Positions 43,912 through 55,339 of a stretch of DNA of 64,000 nt are shown one piece after another (within the stretch, counting starts at the first letter, position 1; the number at the start of each line of letters is the position of its first letter). The notes under the pieces are model-generated. The model made no database searches. It was given only the letters and a program-made list of their open reading frames with translations, and was not told the origin of the DNA. This DNA is from Streptomyces sp. NBC_00708 (GTDB taxonomy: Bacteria > Actinomycetota > Actinomycetes > Streptomycetales > Streptomycetaceae). A program made the position numbers and the translations under genes. The stretch spans positions 6,696,001-6,760,000 of the forward strand of contig CP108997.1 in assembly GCA_036226585.1 (NCBI GenBank), written 5' to 3'.

Positions 43912-46451
43912 TCGTGCTCCGAACCGTTACCGGATCCTTTCCCGGCCGAGTCCGGGCCCGGCAGCGCCACGACCTGTGCGGTGAGCGGCAGATCACCCGC
44001 CGAAGGGCCGCCGAGCAGCGTGAAGGCACCCGGCTCCGTCTCCCACCCGTGCCGTGCGGACGACCAGTGAGCCAGCGCCCGCCCGTCCACCCGGACCACC
44101 GCGACCACACTCTCCCCGGGCTCCGCCTCGACCGCCGCGTACCCGATGAGCCCGCGCACCGGCCGCTCGACGGCGGAACCGCTCCGGGCCAGATAGACCT
44201 GGACCACCTCCCGGCCGCGCCGCCGCCCGCTGTTGCGCACCCGCACCCGCACGTCGAAGGGCTCCCCGGGCCGCACCGGCTCCGGGGCGGTCAGCTCCTC
44301 GTACTCCCAGGCCGTGTATCCGAGGCCGTGGCCGAACCAGTACGCCGGAGCGGCCCCGGACCGCAGCCAGGCCCGGTACCCGATGTGCGGGCCCTCCGCG
44401 TAGTGCAGCCGCCCGTCGGCGCCGGGGGCGGTCCCGAGCACCGGTACGTCGTCCTGCGCGGCGGCCCAGGTGGTCGGCAGCCGGCCGCCGGGCTCGGTGC
44501 GCCCGAACAGCACGTCGGCCAGCCCGTCCCCGGCCTCCTGGCCCGGGAACCAGGCGAGCAGCAGCGCGGGCACCCGCTCGTGCCAGGGCAGGGCGACCGG
44601 GCCGCCCGCGTTGACCACCACGACGGTGCGCGGGTTGGCCCGGACCACCGCCCGGACCAGCGCGTCCTGGCCCTCCGGCAGGTCCAGGCTTTCGCGGTCG
44701 TGTCCCTCCGACTCGCTCTGCTCCGTCGTGCCCACGACCACCACCGCGACGTCGGCCGCGCGTGCGGCGGCGACCGCACCGGCGCGCGCGGCGTCCGCGT
44801 CACCGGCGGGCGGGGCGGCGGCCAGGACCGTGGCGACGCCCGATCCCGGGGCGAGCGAACGCCGTGCGACGACCTCCACCTCCCGGTCCGCCGTCATCTC
44901 CGCGCCGGCGGTGCGCAGCGGCGGGGCGACGTGCACCCGGGTCGGGTCGTCGCTGTCCAGCGGGAACGTGCCGGACAGCACTTCGTGGCCGTCGACGGAC
45001 AGCGACATGTCGCCCCAGCCACCCACCGCCCAGGTCCATCTGCCGCTCTCGGCGGGCCGGAACAGCGCCCGGATCTCGACCAGCGCCGCGTCCCCGGCCG
45101 GCACCGAGGGCTCCACGATCCGGCCCGACAGCCGGTGTTCGGCGTGGAGTTCGGCCCCGTGCGCGTCGAGCAGCCGCACGAGCACCCCGGGCTCGCCGTC
45201 CCGCGGATCGCGGGCCCGGTCGCGGCCGAGTGGCTGCGGCCGGGCCGACGGCGGGAGACCCGGCCGGTACGTCACCGCCGCCCCCTCCAGTGCCCGCTCG
45301 ATGCCGGCCAGCGGGGTCACCACGTGCTCGGGGAACACCTCCGCGCTGCCGCCGCCCTGGATGCGTATCGCCGTGGCGTGCGGACCGATGACGGCGACGG
45401 ACCCGAGCGCCGCCGGGTCGAGCGGCAGCAGCCCGCCCTCGTTGCGCAGGAGCACCGCACCGGCGGAGACGGCCCGGCGCAGCAGGGCACGCGCGGCGTC
45501 CGGAGCCACCGGGGGGCGGCGCGCGGGGCGGTCGGACCCGGTTCCGTTCACTCGGTGCGCCGGGCGGTCGGACCCGAAGGCGCCCACGCCGTCCGCCCCG
45601 AGCGCACCCACCCGGCGGGCCAGCCGCAGCAGCCTGCGTACCTTGTCGTCGACGGCCTCGGCCGGCACCAGCCCCTGTTCGAGCGCGGCGAGCAGACCGG
45701 CCGCCCAGGGGCCGTCGGGGCCCGGCATCGCCAGGTCCTGACCGGACCGGGCGGTCTCCAGCAGGGTGCGCACGCCTCCCCAGTCCGAGACCACGAGGCC
45801 GTCGAAGCCCCAGTCCTCCTTGAGAGGGCGATCGAGGAGCGGGGACGCGGACATGGTCACGCCGTCGACCTTGTTGTACGCGGACATGACCGCCCACACC
45901 CCGGCCGCCACGGCTTCCTCGAACGGGGCGAGATACACCTCGTGCAGGGTCCGTTCATCCATACGGATGTCCACGGTCAGCCGGTCGGTCTCGGCGTCGT
46001 TGCCCACGAAGTGCTTGGCGGTGGCCGCCACTCCGCCCGACTGGATGCCCCTGATGAGCGCGGCGCCGGTGCGGCCGGTGAGCAGCGGGTCCTCGGAGAA
46101 GCACTCGAAATGCCGGCCGCCCAGCGGTGAACGGTGCAGATTCAGGGTGGGGGCCAGGAGCACGTCGACGCCCTTGCGGCGCGCCTCGGACGCGAGCAGC
46201 GCGCCGAGGTCCGTCAGCAGCCGCTCGTTCCAGGAGGCGGCGAGCGCGGTGGGGGAGGGGAGGACGAGCGAGGTCTCGCGTTCGTCCCACGTCTCACCCC
46301 GTACGCCGGCCGGTCCGTCGGAGAGGGTGAGCGGCCGCAGCCCGACAGCGGGTTCGCCGTAGGTGCGCCAGGTGCTGGCGCCGGTGAGCAGACGGACCTT
46401 CATGGCCGCGTCGAGTTTGTCGAGCAGCGGTTCGGTCTCTTCGTCCGTCAT
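43884..46451 (-). CDS. GH3 beta-glycosidase with PA14 domain
   Basis: Cytoplasmic enzyme (no signal peptide) of 855 residues. Domain 1 barrel: SDGPAGVRGETWDERETSL, KHFVGNDAETDRLTVDIRMD, and the nucleophile Asp in DGLVVSDWGGVRTLLE. Domain 2 follows (VAVIGPHATAIRIQGGGSAE). An inserted PA14-like domain lies around residues 395-540 (ALVEIRALFRPAESGRWTWA), then the rest of domain 2 and a C-terminal fibronectin-III-like domain (FDVRVRVRNSGRRRGREVVQ). PA14-GH3 enzymes are beta-glucosidases or beta-xylosidases. The ATG at 46451 has AAGGAG 10 nt upstream; ATG 46460 is too close to it. Confidence 0.9.
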   Translation of the reverse strand: MTDEETEPLLDKLDAAMKVRLLTGASTWRTYGEPAVGLRPLTLSDGPAGVRGETWDERETSLVLPSPTALAASWNERLLTDLGALLASEARRKGVDVLLAPTLNLHRSPLGGRHFECFSEDPLLTGRTGAALIRGIQSGGVAATAKHFVGNDAETDRLTVDIRMDERTLHEVYLAPFEEAVAAGVWAVMSAYNKVDGVTMSASPLLDRPLKEDWGFDGLVVSDWGGVRTLLETARSGQDLAMPGPDGPWAAGLLAALEQGLVPAEAVDDKVRRLLRLARRVGALGADGVGAFGSDRPAHRVNGTGSDRPARRPPVAPDAARALLRRAVSAGAVLLRNEGGLLPLDPAALGSVAVIGPHATAIRIQGGGSAEVFPEHVVTPLAGIERALEGAAVTYRPGLPPSARPQPLGRDRARDPRDGEPGVLVRLLDAHGAELHAEHRLSGRIVEPSVPAGDAALVEIRALFRPAESGRWTWAVGGWGDMSLSVDGHEVLSGTFPLDSDDPTRVHVAPPLRTAGAEMTADREVEVVARRSLAPGSGVATVLAAAPPAGDADAARAGAVAAARAADVAVVVVGTTEQSESEGHDRESLDLPEGQDALVRAVVRANPRTVVVVNAGGPVALPWHERVPALLLAWFPGQEAGDGLADVLFGRTEPGGRLPTTWAAAQDDVPVLGTAPGADGRLHYAEGPHIGYRAWLRSGAAPAYWFGHGLGYTAWEYEELTAPEPVRPGEPFDVRVRVRNSGRRRGREVVQVYLARSGSAVERPVRGLIGYAAVEAEPGESVVAVVRVDGRALAHWSSARHGWETEPGAFTLLGGPSAGDLPLTAQVVALPGPDSAGKGSGNGSEHDGERSPLML

Positions 46452-46492
46452 GGCGGCCATGCTCCTTCGTGCACCGCGCTCCCACACCTGCC

Positions 46493-46551
46493 GGAGAGCG
46501 CTCTCCCGGGCTGTCGCGCCCAGGGTCGCCGGTCGCCGCCGACCGTGTCAA
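46493..46551 (-). promoter_or_regulatory. GH3 promoter with LacI operator
   Basis: On the minus strand TTGACA (46551-46546), 18 bp, GACCCT (46527-46522), then GGAGAGCGCTCTCC (46506-46493), a perfect 14-bp palindrome 15 bp after the -10. The same palindrome recurs inside the GH3 3' end and at 34823-34836. Confidence 0.75.
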
Positions 46552-46631
46552 TGGGGGGCCGTGCGGGGCGCGTTCGGGTGCGGGCCAAGGGGTGGCGCCT
46601 AGGATGCCCCCGGCCTTGTCCTGGGGGATAC

Positions 46632-46655
46632 GTGAAGTCCGCGGGGGATACATGA
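46632..46655 (+). CDS. Possible seven-codon leader peptide
   Basis: GTG AAG TCC GCG GGG GAT ACA TGA. Its TGA overlaps the ATG of the following lipoprotein gene. The ribosome-binding and start sequence GGGGGATAC(G/A)TG is present twice at 20-bp spacing (46623-46634 and 46643-46654), so a local duplication produced two similar initiation sites. Translation is not proven. Confidence 0.3.
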   Translation: MKSAGDT

Positions 46656-47647
46656 GATCCATACGCATCACGGGCGTCCTCGCCCTCCTCGTCCTCGTGA
46701 CGGCATGCGGCGGCAACGCCCCCGCGCCGGCGCCGAGCCCGTCGGCCTCGCCGCCCGTGTCGGTGTCCCTGGAGAACATCGGCAGGGCGGGGGACACCCG
46801 GCTCGGGCTCGCCCTGCACCTCCACAACGACGGACGCACCCGCCCGGGAACCGTCGTACGGGTGCACATCGGGGAGGCCCGCGGCGGTGACCCCCTGCCA
46901 GGTCTGGAGGAGAAGACCGACGCGGGCTGGAAGGACATCGCGCTCACCGCCGACGCGGACGGCTCGACCGGCACGTTCCGTATGACCCTGCCGAAGGGCG
47001 GCCTGCTCGGCTTTCTGGACGTCACCCCGCACGCGGGCCCCCGGGTGGACGGGGACGAGATCCCGGTCGACGTCACCCTGCTCGACGGTGCGCGGACGCT
47101 CGCGCGCGGCCACGGGGCCGTACGGCCGGCCGCCCTGTCGCTCGACCGTGCGGTCATGAAGGAGCCCGCGGCGCTGGGCCGGGGGCGCTGGACCGAGGTC
47201 ACGTACACCGTCACCAACCGCTCGCACAGCGCGTACCCGCAGGCCCAGGTGCAGGCGGAGTTCGGCGCCTGCGAGTCCGGACCGGACAACCCCGCCGAGG
47301 GTGTGGCCTGCTCCGTGTCGCAACGGCGGCACGTGACCACGGAGTTGCGCACCCAGTGGTACGACGGGGGCCGCTGGAAGGACGTGTCCCCGCCGGACGA
47401 CGGCACCCTGCTGGCCGACACGCTGACCATGCCGCTGGGTGAACTGCCCGCGGACACACGGCGGAAGGTCCGGCTCAGATTCGCCGGGACCGGGCAGCTC
47501 GACGCCGAGGAGCACCTGCTCACGCTCACGGCTCGGACCAACGGGAAGGCCACCGGCGCCTCGCTCGCTCGGCATCGCCCCGCCGCTGACCTTCGCCCTG
47601 CGCTGACCACGCGCGGACGGCCCTTCCCGGCCATGGCCGAAACGTAA
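46652..47647 (+). CDS. Putative lipoprotein, unknown function
   Basis: Protein of 331 residues with a lipoprotein signal (ITGVLALLVLVTACGG, lipobox Cys at about residue 19) and a short Pro/Ser linker. The mature part appears to be two beta-sandwich domains (VSVSLENIGRAGDTRLGLAL; VTYTVTNRSHSAYPQAQVQA), with two cysteines close together in the second (FGACESGPDN; GVACSVSQ). I do not recognise the family. ATG 46652 has GGGGGA close upstream. It is divergent from GH3 but shares no obvious operator with it. Confidence 0.65.
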   Translation: MRSIRITGVLALLVLVTACGGNAPAPAPSPSASPPVSVSLENIGRAGDTRLGLALHLHNDGRTRPGTVVRVHIGEARGGDPLPGLEEKTDAGWKDIALTADADGSTGTFRMTLPKGGLLGFLDVTPHAGPRVDGDEIPVDVTLLDGARTLARGHGAVRPAALSLDRAVMKEPAALGRGRWTEVTYTVTNRSHSAYPQAQVQAEFGACESGPDNPAEGVACSVSQRRHVTTELRTQWYDGGRWKDVSPPDDGTLLADTLTMPLGELPADTRRKVRLRFAGTGQLDAEEHLLTLTARTNGKATGASLARHRPAADLRPALTTRGRPFPAMAET

Positions 47648-47654
47648 CGTGCTC

Positions 47655-50245
<2,591 letters not shown>

Positions 50246-50438
50246 GTACACCACGATCCCCTTTTCCAGCCGCCGCGTCGTCGTCCCTGAGGCGGCGATC
50301 CGGCGTACTGCTTTGGTAGTACGGCAGTGGTCCCGGTGTCCTCCTCCTGACGGTAGTCCTCCGGGCGGCAGACGTCAGAAGGATCATGCGGGGCGGCCGC
50401 CTTCACCGGACCGACACGCAAGGCTCCTGTCCGACCCC

Positions 50439-50491
50439 TTGACGGGGATCACGGCGCGATCCAAGAATGATCGCGCTCTGACAACGTTGTC
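50439..50491 (+). promoter_or_regulatory. GH92 promoter and LacI-type operator
   Basis: TTGACG (50439-50444), 18 bp, AAGAAT (50463-50468), then the perfect palindrome GACAACGTTGTC (50480-50491) 11 bp after the -10. Position and CG-centred symmetry match LacI-family operators; this is a different sequence class from the others in the window. Confidence 0.65.
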
Positions 50492-50510
50492 CTCAAGGAG
50501 GAGTCACCCC

Positions 50511-52874
50511 ATGCATCGGACCTCACGGCCGAGACTGCGCGGCCCGGCGGCCGCACTCGCCGCCGCCGCGCTCCTGGGCGGTGTCCTCATCCCCGGGGCC
50601 ACGGCCGAGGCCGCCCCCCGGACCGACGGCCGGCTGACCGACCTGGTCAACCCGTTCATCGGCACCCAGAACGAGGGCAACACCTACCCCGGCGCCTCCG
50701 TGCCCTTCGGCATGGTGCAGCTCTCGCCGGACACCGGCCACAACACCGGTTACGACTACGGCGAGAACCACATCCGCGGCTTCTCCTCCGTCCATCTCTC
50801 CGGCGTCGGCTGCGGCCTCGGCGGCGACCTGCCGACGCTGCCCACCACCGGGGACGTCACCGAGACCGACTACGCGAAGTACGCCGCCGAGTTCAGCCAC
50901 GACGACGAGAAGGCGAGCCCCGGCTACTACCGGGTGGGGCTCAAGACCGGCATCGACGCCGAGCTGACCGCCACCCAGCGCACCGGCGTGCAGCGCTACA
51001 CCTTCCCGGCCACCGACAAGGCCAACGTCCTGCTCAACGCGGGCCAGTCGCTGCACAGGACGCTGGCGTCCGAGGTCGAGATCCTGGACAACCGCACCGT
51101 GCGCACCGCGATCACCGGCAGCGGCTTCTGCCAGGACACCAAGCCGTACACGGTCTACACGGTCACCCGCTTCGACCGTCCCTTCACCACCTCCGGCACC
51201 TGGAACGGCGACACCGTCACCCAGGGCTCGAAGAAGTCCACCGCCACCGACGCCCGCAACGGCGCCTGGCTGCGGTTCGACACCACCAAGGACCGCACCG
51301 TCGAGGCCACCACGGCCCTCAGCTACGTCGACGCCAAGGGCGCCGCGCTCAACCTCCGCGCCGAGGGCGGCCACGGCTTCGACCACGTCCGGCGCGCCGC
51401 CGAACGCACCTGGGAGGACCGCCTCGAAGGTGTGAAGGCCCAGGGCGGCAGCGACGAACTGCGCCGGACCTTCTACTCCTCCCTCTACCGGTCCTTCCTC
51501 GCGCCCAACGTGGGCAGCGACGTGGACGGCCGCTACACCGGCTGGGACCAGAAGAAGCACCGCGCCGTTTCCGGCAGGGGAACCTTCACGTACTACCAGA
51601 ACTGGTCGCTCTGGGACACCTACCGCACCCAGGCCCAGCTGCTCTCGCTGCTCGCCCCGCGCGAGTCCCGCGACATGGCCATATCCGTCCTGCGCATCGA
51701 CGCGGAGAGCGGCTGGCTGCCCAAGTGGGGCTACGGCACGGTCGAGACGAACATCATGACCGGCGACCCCGTCACCCCCTTCCTCACCAACGCCTACCAG
51801 CAGGGCCTGCTGAAGGGGTACGAGGAGGAGGCGTACCGCGCGCTGAAGAAGAACGCCGACGGGGTGCCGCCCGCCGACTCCGCACCCGTGGGCCGGGAAG
51901 CCAACGTCCAGTACCTCAAGGACGGCTTCGCCCCCTACATCAAGGACCGGCCGCACGCCAAGCCCGGTGACTCCGACTTCGACCACGGCGCCTCCGCCAC
52001 CCTGGAGTACGCCCTGGCCGACGGCATGCTCGCCGAGATGGCCCGCGACCTCGGCCACAAGGCCGACGCGGCGCGCTACGACGCCCGCGCCCAGAACTAC
52101 CGGAAGATCTTCGACTCCTCCACGGGCTTCTTCCGCGCCCGTGACACCGCCGGCGCGTTCACCGGCCCCGCCGACCCGGCCGAGAGCGAGGGCTTCCACG
52201 AGGGCACGTCCTGGCAGTACCAGTGGATGGTCCCGCAGGACATCCCCGGCATGGTCGATCTGATCGGCGGGAAGGACGCCGCCAACCAGCGGCTGGACTC
52301 CTTCTTCGCGTACGACAAGCTCCTCGCCGACCCCGCGAAGACCGCTCGCGAGGTGTGGGTCAACGGCCCGTACGCGTACTACAACGCCGACAAGTACAAC
52401 CCGCAGAACGAGCCCGACCTGATCGCCCCGTACACCTATCTCTCCACCGGCCAGCCGTGGAAGACGACCGACGTGGTCCACGCGGCCCTCACGCTCTTCA
52501 CCAACGGCCCGACCGGCATGACGGGCAACGACGACCTCGGCACGATGTCCGCCTGGATGGTGCTGTCGTCCATCGGCGTCTTCCCGGTCCAGCCGGGCAC
52601 CGACACCTGGGGCCTGTCCACGCCCGCGTTCGAACGCGTCGACATCAAGCTCGACCGGCGCTACTACCCGCGCGGCGCGCTGACCGTCAGCGCTCCCGGT
52701 ACGTCGGACGCCGACCGCTACATCCAGTCCGCCGGGCTCGACGGCGCGCAGCAGTCGCGTACGTATCTGACCACGGACGACATCCGCTCGGCCCGCTCGC
52801 TCTCCTTCACGGTGGGCGACGAGCCGTCGGCATGGGGCACCTCGCCCGAGGACGCCCCGCCCGCCCTGGGCTGA
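50511..52874 (+). CDS. Secreted GH92 alpha-mannosidase
   Basis: Exo-acting, calcium-dependent alpha-mannosidase of 787 residues. Signal peptide 1-35, then the GH92 N-terminal beta-sandwich (LVNPFIGTQNEGNTYPGASV; PFGMVQLSPDT; FSSVHLSGVGC). The (alpha/alpha)6 domain has TYYQNWSLWDTYRTQAQLLS, GWLPKWGYG, EGTSWQYQWMVPQDIPGMVD and the GNDDLGTMSAW motif. Most characterised members release alpha-1,2-mannose from fungal or N-glycan mannans. AAGGAGGAG precedes the ATG. Monocistronic, with a strong terminator; the likely regulator is not in the window. Confidence 0.93.
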   Translation: MHRTSRPRLRGPAAALAAAALLGGVLIPGATAEAAPRTDGRLTDLVNPFIGTQNEGNTYPGASVPFGMVQLSPDTGHNTGYDYGENHIRGFSSVHLSGVGCGLGGDLPTLPTTGDVTETDYAKYAAEFSHDDEKASPGYYRVGLKTGIDAELTATQRTGVQRYTFPATDKANVLLNAGQSLHRTLASEVEILDNRTVRTAITGSGFCQDTKPYTVYTVTRFDRPFTTSGTWNGDTVTQGSKKSTATDARNGAWLRFDTTKDRTVEATTALSYVDAKGAALNLRAEGGHGFDHVRRAAERTWEDRLEGVKAQGGSDELRRTFYSSLYRSFLAPNVGSDVDGRYTGWDQKKHRAVSGRGTFTYYQNWSLWDTYRTQAQLLSLLAPRESRDMAISVLRIDAESGWLPKWGYGTVETNIMTGDPVTPFLTNAYQQGLLKGYEEEAYRALKKNADGVPPADSAPVGREANVQYLKDGFAPYIKDRPHAKPGDSDFDHGASATLEYALADGMLAEMARDLGHKADAARYDARAQNYRKIFDSSTGFFRARDTAGAFTGPADPAESEGFHEGTSWQYQWMVPQDIPGMVDLIGGKDAANQRLDSFFAYDKLLADPAKTAREVWVNGPYAYYNADKYNPQNEPDLIAPYTYLSTGQPWKTTDVVHAALTLFTNGPTGMTGNDDLGTMSAWMVLSSIGVFPVQPGTDTWGLSTPAFERVDIKLDRRYYPRGALTVSAPGTSDADRYIQSAGLDGAQQSRTYLTTDDIRSARSLSFTVGDEPSAWGTSPEDAPPALG

Positions 52875-52890
52875 CCGGCGACCGCACGAA

Positions 52891-52932
52891 CGAGCGCCCT
52901 TCCTCCCGGTCGGCCGGGAGGAAGGGCGCTCG
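52891..52932. terminator. Bidirectional terminator between GH92 and STAS genes
   Basis: Perfect 19-bp stem (52891-52909 with 52914-52932, arm begins CGAGCGCCCTTCC) with a TCGG tetraloop. Confidence 0.87.
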
Positions 52933-52947
52933 GTGTTCGCGTCCCGC

Positions 52948-53310
52948 CTATGCGGGAAGCGGGGGGTCGATCGCCTCGGCGACGCTCGGGAAGACGGGGA
53001 CCGCGCTGTCGAGTCCCAGAACGGAGATCAGCCGCTCCATGAAGACCGACGGCGAGGCGAGCCGCAGCCGGGGACCGAGTGCCGTCTGCCCCTGCAGGAT
53101 GACGTTCACCGTCGTGGAGTCGGCGAAACTCACATCCGAGAGGTCGACGACGACCGGTCCGGAGCCCTCCCGCGACGCGTTCTCCAGCGCCGCGCCGAGG
53201 GGCGCGACGTTGTCGATGTCGAGGTCACCGGTTACCACGAGTACCAACGCCCCACGTTCGTGCCGTGGGACGATCTGCATGGCTCTGCCGGCGCTGGGCG
53301 GTGGAAGCAC
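52948..53310 (-). CDS. STAS-domain anti-sigma-factor antagonist
   Basis: Partner-switching protein of about 120 residues. STAS core: ERGALVLVVTGDLDIDNVAP, then VVVDLSDVSFADSTTVNVIL with the phosphorylatable Ser in ADST. When dephosphorylated, such proteins bind an anti-sigma kinase and free the sigma factor. Start uncertain: GTG 53310 has GAGG at 5 nt; ATG 53280 would begin MQIVPRHERG; GTG 53328 is also open. It belongs with the partner-switching genes to its right. Confidence 0.85.
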   Translation of the reverse strand: MLPPPSAGRAMQIVPRHERGALVLVVTGDLDIDNVAPLGAALENASREGSGPVVVDLSDVSFADSTTVNVILQGQTALGPRLRLASPSVFMERLISVLGLDSAVPVFPSVAEAIDPPLPA

Positions 53311-53528
53311 GTTCACCTCATGATGCACTGGGCGGCGGGGGTACCGCCGGGATCAGTATGACGGTCCGATTCTGCTCCGTCCCTGCTCGCGGCGGGAATG
53401 CTCAACGATAAAAGTAACAGTTGCCATTTGACAACATTCTTCGTGGGGCAACAATCTGTACCGAACGATCAACGTGAGCGCCCGCCGAGCGGCGCCTCCG
53501 GAACGCGGAAGCAGGGGCGTGCATGAAG

Positions 53529-54041
53529 CTAGGCGCTGTCCGCGACATCGTCGCGAAGCCGGGCGGCGGTACTCCGCTCGCCTGTGAGCCGCTGCGATGC
53601 CGCCGAGCGGAAGGCGGCGAGCCCCACGGCCAGCGCCGCCACATCGGAGGGCTGCATCCTCTCCAGGACGGAGGTCAGCTCCCGTGTGCGGATCGCCCGG
53701 TATTCCTCCAGCAGCTCGCGGCCCTGAAGGGTCAGCCGCAGCTCGACCTCCCGGCGGCTCGTCGGGCTCGGGTCCCGCTGCACCAGGCCCATGGCCTCCA
53801 TCCGGTCGCACAGGCGGCTCACCGAGGGCGCCCGCGAGCCCAGCGCCTCCCCCAGCGAGCGCAGATTGCTCCCCTCCTGCTGCTCGATGACGAGGAGCGC
53901 GCGAAGCTGGGAGGGGGACACCACACCCCGGGCGGCGGCCTCCTGGCCACGCCCCCACAACACCTCCAGAAGTTCGGACGCGGCACAGACGTCCTCGGAC
54001 ACCTGTTCAGGGCGGTGAGGGAGTCCGGTGCGGTGGGGCAT
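53529..54041 (-). CDS. MarR-family regulator
   Basis: Repressor of 170 residues with MarR core: GVVSPSQLRALLVIEQQEGS, NLRSLGEALGSRAPSVSRLC, DRMEAMGLVQRDPSPTSRRE, VELRLTLQGRELLEEY. It is divergent from the SpoIIE-type gene at 54122 and lies upstream of the STAS gene, so it may set the level of this signalling module. The 218 bp between it and the STAS gene are AT-rich and contain TTGACA..CAATCT (53428-53457, plus strand) and an inverted GTTGCC...GGCAAC, but no gene. Confidence 0.86.
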   Translation of the reverse strand: MPHRTGLPHRPEQVSEDVCAASELLEVLWGRGQEAAARGVVSPSQLRALLVIEQQEGSNLRSLGEALGSRAPSVSRLCDRMEAMGLVQRDPSPTSRREVELRLTLQGRELLEEYRAIRTRELTSVLERMQPSDVAALAVGLAAFRSAASQRLTGERSTAARLRDDVADSA

Positions 54042-54121
54042 TCTTCCACTCTGTCACCCGTAGCGTGCTCCTGTCAGCCTGGCTCCGTTCCCGCCACTCA
54101 CCGAAGAATGGGCGAAACAGC

Positions 54122-55297
54122 GTGATTGCCCCCACGGGGATCGAACGAGCGCTACGCGCGGCGCCGCCGTATGCCCTGGTCCATACGGTGCGCGAGATCC
54201 TCGCGCAGTCCTACGGAGCCCTCTCGGTACAACTGCTCCTGGCGGACTACGGAATGACCGTGCTCAACCCGGTCGACCCCGCCGACGGGCCCGCCCAGCC
54301 GCTCTCCCTGCACAACAGCACGCAGGGCCGCGCCTTCGGCAGCCAGCGCCCGCACCAGGGCCGGACCGGCTCCGACGACGCGGCCGACCACTACTTCCCG
54401 GTCACGGTCCGGGGCGAACGCCTCGGCATCCTCACGGTCCGGCTGCCCTCCGCGCGCTCCACCCCGCAGGTCATGGACGACCTCGCCCAGGTCGCCGATC
54501 TCCTCGCCCACGAGATCGTCGTCGCCGAACGGGACACCGACCACTACCAGCGGGTCCGGCGCACCACGCGTCTCACCCTCGCCGCCGAGATGCAGTGGCA
54601 GCTGCTTCCGGCCAGATCGTTCACCGCCGCCGAGTACGCCATAGGCGCCCAGCTCGAACCCGCCTACGCCATCCACGGCGACAACTTCGACTGGGCGGCG
54701 GAGGGCGACCAGCTCAGCGTCGCCGTCACCAACGGCATGGGCGAGGGCATCCGCGCCTCCCTCCTCACCAACCTGGCCGTGAACGCGCTGCGCAACGCCA
54801 GGAGGGCCGGGATCGGCATCGCGGACCAGGCGGCCCTGGCCGACCAGGCCATCTACGAACAGCACCGCGGCGCCGCCCACGTCTCGACCCTGCTGCTCCG
54901 CTTCGACCTGCCCACCGGATCGGTCGAGGCGGTGGACGCGGGCTCCCCGCAGCTGTGGCGCCTGCGCGGCCGAACGGTCACGCGGGTGGCCCTGGACGCA
55001 CAGCTTCCGCTGGGGATGTTCGAGGAGTCCCAGTACGCCGTCCAGCACCTTCAGGCGCGCCCCGGCGACCGGCTGCTGCTCGTCAGCGACGGGGTGTACG
55101 ACGCGGTGTCGCCGCTCGGTGAGATGTTCGCGGCACGGGGGCTGGCCAGGGCCGTCCTCGCCACCCGGCTGCTGCCGGCGGCCGCGGTGCCGGGCGCGGT
55201 ACTGCGGGAACTGGCGGAGCACCGGGCGTCGGACACGCTCGACGACGCCCTGGTCATGTGCATCGACTGGTTCGGCCGGCCGGACGCCGGAGGCTGA
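54122..55297 (+). CDS. SpoIIE-type protein with altered metal site
   Basis: Protein of 391 residues with an N-terminal GAF-like region (YALVHTVREILAQSYGALSV; DDLAQVADLLAHEIVVAERD) and a C-terminal PP2C/SpoIIE fold. In an active SpoIIE phosphatase, aspartates in GD-x-YD, GD-x-x-GHG, SDG and DD bind Mn2+. Here HGDNFDW, LLLVSDGVYD and LDDALVMCID keep three, but the second motif is VAVTNGMGEGI, with Asn for Asp and Glu for His. It may be a weak phosphatase or a sensor. The GTG at 54122 lacks a clear ribosome binding site. Confidence 0.82.
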   Translation: MIAPTGIERALRAAPPYALVHTVREILAQSYGALSVQLLLADYGMTVLNPVDPADGPAQPLSLHNSTQGRAFGSQRPHQGRTGSDDAADHYFPVTVRGERLGILTVRLPSARSTPQVMDDLAQVADLLAHEIVVAERDTDHYQRVRRTTRLTLAAEMQWQLLPARSFTAAEYAIGAQLEPAYAIHGDNFDWAAEGDQLSVAVTNGMGEGIRASLLTNLAVNALRNARRAGIGIADQAALADQAIYEQHRGAAHVSTLLLRFDLPTGSVEAVDAGSPQLWRLRGRTVTRVALDAQLPLGMFEESQYAVQHLQARPGDRLLLVSDGVYDAVSPLGEMFAARGLARAVLATRLLPAAAVPGAVLRELAEHRASDTLDDALVMCIDWFGRPDAGG

Positions 55298-55303
55298 ACG
55301 CTC

Positions 55304-55335
55304 GCGGGGGCGCCGCGGGTCCGGCGCTCCCCGGC
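55304..55335. terminator. Possible terminator between convergent SpoIIE-type and anti-sigma genes
   Basis: GGGGCGCCG and CGGCGCTCCCC pair with one bulge. The two stop regions also repeat as GCTGAAC (55293) and GTTCAGC (55338). Confidence 0.4.
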
Positions 55336-55339
55336 GGGT

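Noticed and set aside
43486..46130. Long plus-strand reading frames across the LacI and GH3 genes
   Set aside because: They are antisense shadows caused by high GC codon bias; the minus-strand frames carry complete LacI and GH3 domains.
53428..53457. Plus-strand promoter TTGACA..CAATCT driving a gene
   Set aside because: It points into the antisense of the MarR gene, where no supportable gene exists; kept only as a remark.
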